A stretch of 64,000 nt of DNA from NCBI GenBank assembly GCA_910580225.1, contig CAJTXE010000025.1:1-64000 (forward strand), written 5' to 3'. The notes beneath the pieces are model-generated. The model ran no database searches. It was not told the origin of the DNA and saw only the letters and a list, made by a program, of their open reading frames with translations. Numbering within the stretch: position 1 is the first letter of the stretch; each line of letters begins with the position of its first letter. Source of the stretch: an uncultured Acetatifactor sp. (GTDB lineage Bacteria; Bacillota; Clostridia; Lachnospirales; Lachnospiraceae). Below are positions 59,307 through 64,000 of the stretch, piece after piece. The position numbers and the translations under genes are program-made.

Positions 59307-60989
59307 TCATTCCTCTTTTTTAGCCAGATCATCCCCATCGAAGACATCGGCAATGGGCGCCCCCGCAGGAACCATGGGGAATACCTTATCGTCCTCTGGA
59401 ATCATACACTCAATCAGCACTGGCCGCTTCATGGCAATGGCTTCTCTGACGGCAGGTTCCACCTCTTCTTTCCGGGTCACACGAATTGCGCCGCACCCCA
59501 GACCTTCCGCCACCTTGCAGAAATCCACACTGTCATTGAGCACGGTCTGGGAATAGCGCTTTCCATAGAACAATGTCTGCCACTGACGAACCATGCCCAG
59601 CACATGATTATTGATGACAACCTGTATGATGGGAATATTATAACGGCTTGCCGTAGCCAATTCATTCATATTCATGCGGAAACAGCCATCACCGGCAATG
59701 TTGATACACAGCCTGTCCGGCTGCCCTAACTGGGCACCGATACAGGCTCCCAGACCGTAGCCCATGGTTCCCAGGCCGCCGGAGGAAAGAAAGGTACGGG
59801 GCTTTGTGTAGCAGTAATACTGTGCTGCCCACATCTGATGCTGTCCTACATCTGTGGTGATCAGTGCCTGTCCCTCTGTCACCTTGTCAATGGTCTCCAC
59901 CACATAAGGACAGGAGAGACGGGACTCATCATATTTAAGAGGATATGCTTTTTTCAGCCCCGCTATCTCCAGCATCCATTCCTTATGCTCCTGTCTTGCC
60001 AGACGCCTGTTCAGATTCTGCAGCACCAATTTCAGATCCCCTACAAGACTCACATCCGATCGGATGTTTTTATTGATTTCTGCCGCATCTACATCTAAAT
60101 GGATAATTTTAGCATTTTCCGCAAATTTTTTGGGATTTCCGATGACACGGTCCGAAAATCTGGCCCCAAGAGCGATCAGCAGGTCACAACGGCTCACTCC
60201 CAGATTGGAGGTCTTGGTTCCGTGCATGCCGATCATACCTGTGTAGCGCGGACTCCTGCCGTCGAAAGCACCTTTTCCCATGAGGGTATCGCACACCGGC
60301 GCATCGATCAGCTCAGCAAATTCCGCAACTTCCTCACAGGCTCCCGACGCAACCGCACCGCCTCCAAGATAGATATACGGTCTCTTTGCTTCCATAATAT
60401 GCTTTGCCGCCTCTTCCAGTTCCTGTTCCGTACACAGATACCTGCATTGGGGTTCCTCTGCCGGCATGAAATTGTATTCACAGACCGCTGCGGTCACATC
60501 CTTGGTGATATCCACCAGTACAGGCCCCGGTCTGCCGCTTTTTGCAATGGTAAAGGCATGCCGCAGGGTGTCTGCCAGATCCTCCACGTTTTTCACAATA
60601 TAGCCATGCTTGGTAATGGGCATGGTTACTCCTGCAATATCCACTTCCTGAAAGCTGTCCTTACCTAACATGGGGAGCGTTACATTGGCAGTAATTGCCA
60701 CCACAGGAATGGAATCCATGAAAGCCGTGGCAATTCCGGTTACCAGGTTCGTGGCTCCCGGGCCGCTGGTAGCCATGCACACGCCAACCCTGCCGGTGGC
60801 CCTGGCATAGCCGTCCGCCGCATGAGCCGCTCCCTGTTCGTGAGAAGTCAGAATATGCCTGATCTCATCGCTGTGGTCATATAATGCATCATAAATATTC
60901 AGAATTGTACCGCCCGGGTAACCGAATACGGTGTCCACTTTTTGCTCCAAAAGGCACTGTATTACAATTTCTGCTCCAGTTAACTGCAT
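59307..60989 (-). CDS. ilvB: Acetolactate synthase, large subunit
   Basis: ThDP/FAD enzyme beginning branched-chain amino-acid synthesis. VFGYPGGTILNIYDALYD, catalytic Glu in SHEQGAAHAADGYAR, and the ThDP motif GDGCFRMNMNELATASRYNI. Length 560 aa is standard. There is no ilvN gene directly downstream as usual; the next ORF is the transpeptidase. Preceded by a 234-base gap with a 110-bp direct duplication. Confidence 0.96.
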   Translation of the reverse strand: MQLTGAEIVIQCLLEQKVDTVFGYPGGTILNIYDALYDHSDEIRHILTSHEQGAAHAADGYARATGRVGVCMATSGPGATNLVTGIATAFMDSIPVVAITANVTLPMLGKDSFQEVDIAGVTMPITKHGYIVKNVEDLADTLRHAFTIAKSGRPGPVLVDITKDVTAAVCEYNFMPAEEPQCRYLCTEQELEEAAKHIMEAKRPYIYLGGGAVASGACEEVAEFAELIDAPVCDTLMGKGAFDGRSPRYTGMIGMHGTKTSNLGVSRCDLLIALGARFSDRVIGNPKKFAENAKIIHLDVDAAEINKNIRSDVSLVGDLKLVLQNLNRRLARQEHKEWMLEIAGLKKAYPLKYDESRLSCPYVVETIDKVTEGQALITTDVGQHQMWAAQYYCYTKPRTFLSSGGLGTMGYGLGACIGAQLGQPDRLCINIAGDGCFRMNMNELATASRYNIPIIQVVINNHVLGMVRQWQTLFYGKRYSQTVLNDSVDFCKVAEGLGCGAIRVTRKEEVEPAVREAIAMKRPVLIECMIPEDDKVFPMVPAGAPIADVFDGDDLAKKEE

Positions 60990-61003
60990 ATTTTATTCTC
61001 CTA

Positions 61004-61209
61004 TTTTAGTTCCGCAACTGCCCTGCCCTGTACCTTTCCTGGCATAGGAGTAACGAACGCTTAAATGCTGCGTCCGTTTCTCCTATGTGTACTGGGCCGG
61101 GCGTTGCTGTCTTTTTTAGTTCCGCAACTGCCCTACCTTTCCCGGATTAGGACTTCCGGACGCTTAAATGCTGCGTCCGCTACGCCTATGTGTACTGGGC
61201 CGGGCCGCT
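61004..61209. repeat. Direct ~110-bp duplication between ilvD and ilvB
   Basis: Two imperfect copies, about 61004-61113 and 61114-61209, share ttttagttccgcaactgccct, cgcttaaatgctgcgtccg and gtgtactgggccggg in the same order; the second is a little shorter. The second copy forms a small hairpin, cggacgc with gcgtccg. They fill the leader of ilvB. No T-box sequence is present. Confidence 0.75.
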
Positions 61210-61223
61210 GCCGTGTTATATTG

Positions 61224-62891
61224 TTACTTTCGGATCTCCAGGACAGCACCCCGGTTGCCGCTGGTAACCATCTCCCGGTATCTGGTAAGGTAGCCTGTGG
61301 TCACTTTCGGTTCCCTGGGCTGCCATTTCGCGCGTCTTTCCGCCAGGATTTCATCGGAAACCAGGATATCCAGTTTATTCTCCGGAATGTTAATGCTGAT
61401 AATATCCCCCTCTTCCACCAATGCAATGGGACCGCCTACGGCAGCCTCAGGGGATACATGGCCGATAGAAGCGCCTCTGGAAGCGCCTGAGAACCGTCCG
61501 TCGGTAATCAAAGCCACGGAAGAACCCAGGCCCATACCTGCAATGGCAGAGGTAGGATTCAGCATCTCCCGCATGCCCGAGCCGCCCTTCGGGCCTTCGT
61601 AACGGATCACCACCACGTCTCCTGCCACAATTTTGCCGCCCTTAATGGCGTCAATGGCATCTTCCTCGCAGTCAAACACTCTGGCAGGTCCCTGATGCAC
61701 CAGCATCTCCGGCACCACTGCAGAACGCTTCACCACCCCGCTGTCCGGAGCCAGATTTCCTTTCAGAATGGCAATGCCGCCGGTCTCGGAATAGGGATTT
61801 TCCATCGGACGAATCACCTCCGGATTCAAATTCCGGCAGTTTTTAATATTTTCGCCGATAGGCGTACCGTTCACGGTCATGCAGTCCAGATGCAGCAGAT
61901 TTTTCTTTGTCAGTTCGTTCATCACCGCATAAACACCGCCTGCCTCATTAAGGTCTTCCATATAAGTAGGGCCTGCGGGAGCCAGATGGCACAGGTTGGG
62001 AGTCTTTGCAGACAATTCATTGGCAATGTCCAAATTCAGATCCACCCCGGCCTCATTGGCAATGGCAGGCAGATGGAGCATGGAATTGGTGGAACAGCCC
62101 AGGGCCATGTCCACTGTCAGCGCATTCATGAACGCTTTTTCAGTCATAATATCACGGGGCTTGATATCCTTCTCCACCAGCTCCATAATCTTCATGCCTG
62201 CATGCTTGGCCAGGCGGATGCGCTCGGAATACACTGCCGGAATGGTGCCGTTACCCCCAAGTCCCATACCGATGGCCTCTGTGAGGCAGTTCATGGAATT
62301 GGCGGTATACATGCCGGAACAGGAACCGCAGGTAGGACATACCTTTTCCTCATACTCACACAGTTCTTCCATAGTCATGGTTCCCGCAGCCACGCTTCCC
62401 ACAGCCTCAAACATAGAAGACAGGCTCTTCTTCTGTCCATGGATGCGGCCCGCCATCATGGGGCCGCCGGACACGAAAATCGTAGGAATATTCACCCGGG
62501 CCGCCGCCATCAATAGACCCGGCACATTTTTATCACAGTTGGGAATGCACACCAGACCGTCGAAGCCGTGTGCCAATGCCATGCATTCCGTGCTGTCCGC
62601 AATCAAGTCCCTGGTCACCAGGGAATATTTCATTCCGATATGTCCCATGGCAATGCCATCGCACACCGCGATTGCTGGAAACATGATAGGAGTGCCTCCG
62701 GCCATAGCCACCCCCATCTTCACGGCCTCCGCAATCTTGTCAAGGTTCATATGGCCGGGCACGATCTCATTATAAGAACAGACGATACCGATCAGGGGGC
62801 GCCGCCTCTCCTCCTCTGTATAACCAAGCGCATTGAATAAGCTTCTGTGGGGCGCCTGGGCGGTGCCCGTCTTTACCGAATCACTTCTCAT
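61224..62891 (-). CDS. ilvD: Dihydroxy-acid dehydratase
   Basis: Fe-S dehydratase of branched-chain synthesis. PNCDKNVPGLLM and CPTCGSCSGMYTANSMNCL give the cluster cysteines, and GRFSGASRG lies near the end. 555 aa is standard. It lies between leuB and ilvB on one strand, so leuB-ilvD-ilvB form a biosynthetic run, perhaps with separate promoters. Confidence 0.97.
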   Translation of the reverse strand: MRSDSVKTGTAQAPHRSLFNALGYTEEERRRPLIGIVCSYNEIVPGHMNLDKIAEAVKMGVAMAGGTPIMFPAIAVCDGIAMGHIGMKYSLVTRDLIADSTECMALAHGFDGLVCIPNCDKNVPGLLMAAARVNIPTIFVSGGPMMAGRIHGQKKSLSSMFEAVGSVAAGTMTMEELCEYEEKVCPTCGSCSGMYTANSMNCLTEAIGMGLGGNGTIPAVYSERIRLAKHAGMKIMELVEKDIKPRDIMTEKAFMNALTVDMALGCSTNSMLHLPAIANEAGVDLNLDIANELSAKTPNLCHLAPAGPTYMEDLNEAGGVYAVMNELTKKNLLHLDCMTVNGTPIGENIKNCRNLNPEVIRPMENPYSETGGIAILKGNLAPDSGVVKRSAVVPEMLVHQGPARVFDCEEDAIDAIKGGKIVAGDVVVIRYEGPKGGSGMREMLNPTSAIAGMGLGSSVALITDGRFSGASRGASIGHVSPEAAVGGPIALVEEGDIISINIPENKLDILVSDEILAERRAKWQPREPKVTTGYLTRYREMVTSGNRGAVLEIRK

Positions 62892-62972
62892 CTTTTCTCA
62901 CCTTTCTGAAATATAATCACTTTATAGACGTAATTCTATACTAAATTTAATTCTTTGTTATAATATCATTCT

Positions 62973-63104
62973 TTAGCTTACTTTTGTGTAAGGCGTTGCT
63001 GCCGCATCTTGTTTCAAGCTATATACGCTGTATTCATTTTCATATTCCCATTGGGATATCCCTGCAGCATACTCATGTGTCATCGTACTGATTGTATATA
63101 ACAT
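62973..63104 (-). pseudogene. Possible GNAT-like gene fragment upstream of ilvD
   Basis: A minus-strand ORF of 43 codons (63104 to 62973) reads MLYTISTMTHEYAAGISQWE then YENEYSVYSLKQD, which resembles the start of some GNAT proteins. The ribosome site (GGGAG) is close to the ATG and weak. The product ends far short of a GNAT fold, so it is a remnant or a small unrelated ORF. A leader-peptide role is unlikely: it lacks runs of Leu, Ile or Val codons. Confidence 0.3.
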
Positions 63105-63143
63105 GAACTCCCATTCTTCACATTTTTACATGCCAGTCCGGAT

Positions 63144-64000
63144 TTACCGAATCCGCTCCGCAAGCAAATCTCCCATTCTGCTGCAGCCCACCTTCTCACA
63201 GCCCTGGGAATAAATGTCCCCGGTGCGGTAGCCGTCCTTCAGCACCTGCTTTACCGCCGCCTCTATAGCGTCAGCCTCTTTATCCAAGTCAAAGCTGTAC
63301 CGCAGCATCATGGCAGCGCTTAAAACCGTCGCAATGGGATTGGCAATGTCCTTTCCTGCAATATCCGGCGCAGAACCATGGCTTGGTTCATAAAGACCGA
63401 ATTTGCTGTCGTTCAAACTGGCGCTGGCCAGCATGCCGATAGAACCGGTGACCATACTGGCCTCATCGGAGAGAATGTCCCCGAACATATTTTCCGTCAA
63501 AATCACATCGAACTGGGCCGGATCCTTCACCAGCTGCATGGCACAGTTGTCCACCAGCATATGCTCCAATGTCACATCCGGATAGTCCGCCGCAACCTCT
63601 TCCACCACCTTCCTCCAAAGCCTGGAGGAGTCAAGCACATTGGCCTTGTCCACACTGGTGACTTTCTTCCTGCGCTTCCTGGCGATGTCAAAGCCCTTTA
63701 TGGCAATGCGGCGGATTTCGTTCTCGTCATAGGTCAGCGTGTCAATAGCCTTCCTGATCCCATTTTCCTCAACGGTTTTCCGTTCTCCAAAGTACAGTCC
63801 TCCGGTCAATTCCCGCATGATCAGCATATCGAAACCCGCCTTGCTGATCTCCTCCTTTAGGGGACATGCGGCGGCCAGTTCGTCATAAAGAACCGCAGGA
63901 CGTAAATTCGCAAACAGATTCAGTGCCTTGCGAATGGCCAGAAGTCCCGCCTCCGGACGCAGGTTGGGCGGCAGTTTGTACCAGGGAGAGGTGGTAGTAT
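63144..64000 (-). CDS. leuB: 3-isopropylmalate dehydrogenase (5' part beyond window)
   Basis: Leucine biosynthesis enzyme oxidising 3-isopropylmalate. The frame is open to the window edge, beginning with WYKLPPNLRPEAGLLAIRKA. It then has RELTGGLYFGERKT, DNCAMQLV, NMFGDILSDEASMVTGSIGM and EPSHGSAPDIAGKDIANPIA. The N-terminal part (about 70 residues) lies outside. The C-terminal end is complete. Confidence 0.95.
   Translation of the reverse strand, partial: TTTSPWYKLPPNLRPEAGLLAIRKALNLFANLRPAVLYDELAAACPLKEEISKAGFDMLIMRELTGGLYFGERKTVEENGIRKAIDTLTYDENEIRRIAIKGFDIARKRRKKVTSVDKANVLDSSRLWRKVVEEVAADYPDVTLEHMLVDNCAMQLVKDPAQFDVILTENMFGDILSDEASMVTGSIGMLASASLNDSKFGLYEPSHGSAPDIAGKDIANPIATVLSAAMMLRYSFDLDKEADAIEAAVKQVLKDGYRTGDIYSQGCEKVGCSRMGDLLAERIR

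Noticed and set aside
60990..63143. T-box or leader-peptide control of ilv/leu genes
   Set aside because: No T-box core sequence or peptide rich in Leu/Ile/Val was found; tyrS likewise has no room for a T-box.

Overview
The window looks like the chromosome of an anaerobic, spore-forming member of the Clostridia, most likely Lachnospiraceae. The reasons are moderate GC content, clear spore genes (cotJABC, spoIVA, a GerA/SpoVAF-family germination protein), an oxygen-independent ribonucleotide reductase (nrdDG), Firmicutes-type Shine-Dalgarno sites, and gut-type accessory genes (serpin lipoprotein, AAA-ATPase-like/PD-(D/E)XK protein, several toxin-antitoxin pairs). Species cannot be assigned from the sequence alone. 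Most genes lie on the minus strand.

Layout. 1-7040: right-hand part of an integrative mobile element on the plus strand (ParB-like fragment, two unknown proteins, a lysine-rich small protein, an FtsK/SpoIIIE-type ATPase, a 51-aa ORF and a large serine recombinase at the end). 7088-12754: AAA-ATPase-like protein, cotJABC, a DUF2871 membrane protein, a LytTR/GHKL two-component pair, DegV. 13032-20224: SpoVAF-like protein, dut, nrdG, nrdD (with two candidate NrdR boxes upstream), a WYL regulator, yjjG and a coupled 47-aa membrane microprotein. 20225-24664: a 140-bp MITE-like element, an intact hicAB pair, a chemoreceptor, a GNAT enzyme, and a second antitoxin whose HicA partner carries a nonsense codon. 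24757-32569: MutS-like ATPase, then a nucleoside-salvage run (PNP, cytidine deaminase, amidohydrolase, purine permease) headed by a membrane glucosyltransferase. 32844-38543: a large membrane protein, a 62-bp tandem repeat, spoIVA, an MscS-like channel, a lipoprotein.

38672-45758: serpin lipoprotein, methyltransferase, cell-surface SGNH hydrolase with a helical stalk, Uma2-type protein, tyrS and a Phd/ParE pair. 45869-52974: a MoxR AAA ATPase and its expected VWA partner are separated by about 4.5 kb. That gap holds a decayed GNAT copy, a three-gene AT-richer cassette (DUF262 protein, DUF3696-type AAA ATPase, unknown 260-aa protein) and a histidine phosphatase. This cassette is the best candidate for an undescribed, probably defensive, system. 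53171-64000: core metabolism with metF, tcdA, serA, serC, an L,D-transpeptidase, ilvB, ilvD and leuB (cut by the window edge).

The genes fall into three working groups: amino-acid and one-carbon metabolism (serA/serC, metF, leuB/ilvD/ilvB), sporulation and anaerobic DNA-precursor supply (cotJ, spoVAF, spoIVA, nrdDG, dut), and accessory or mobile functions (integrative element, toxin-antitoxin loci, defence-like cassette). At least five repeat structures unexplained by genes sit between them: tandem repeats of about 17, 19 and 62 bp, a 110-bp direct duplication between ilvD and ilvB, and the MITE-like element. All functions below are inferred from sequence features read by eye; no database search was possible.
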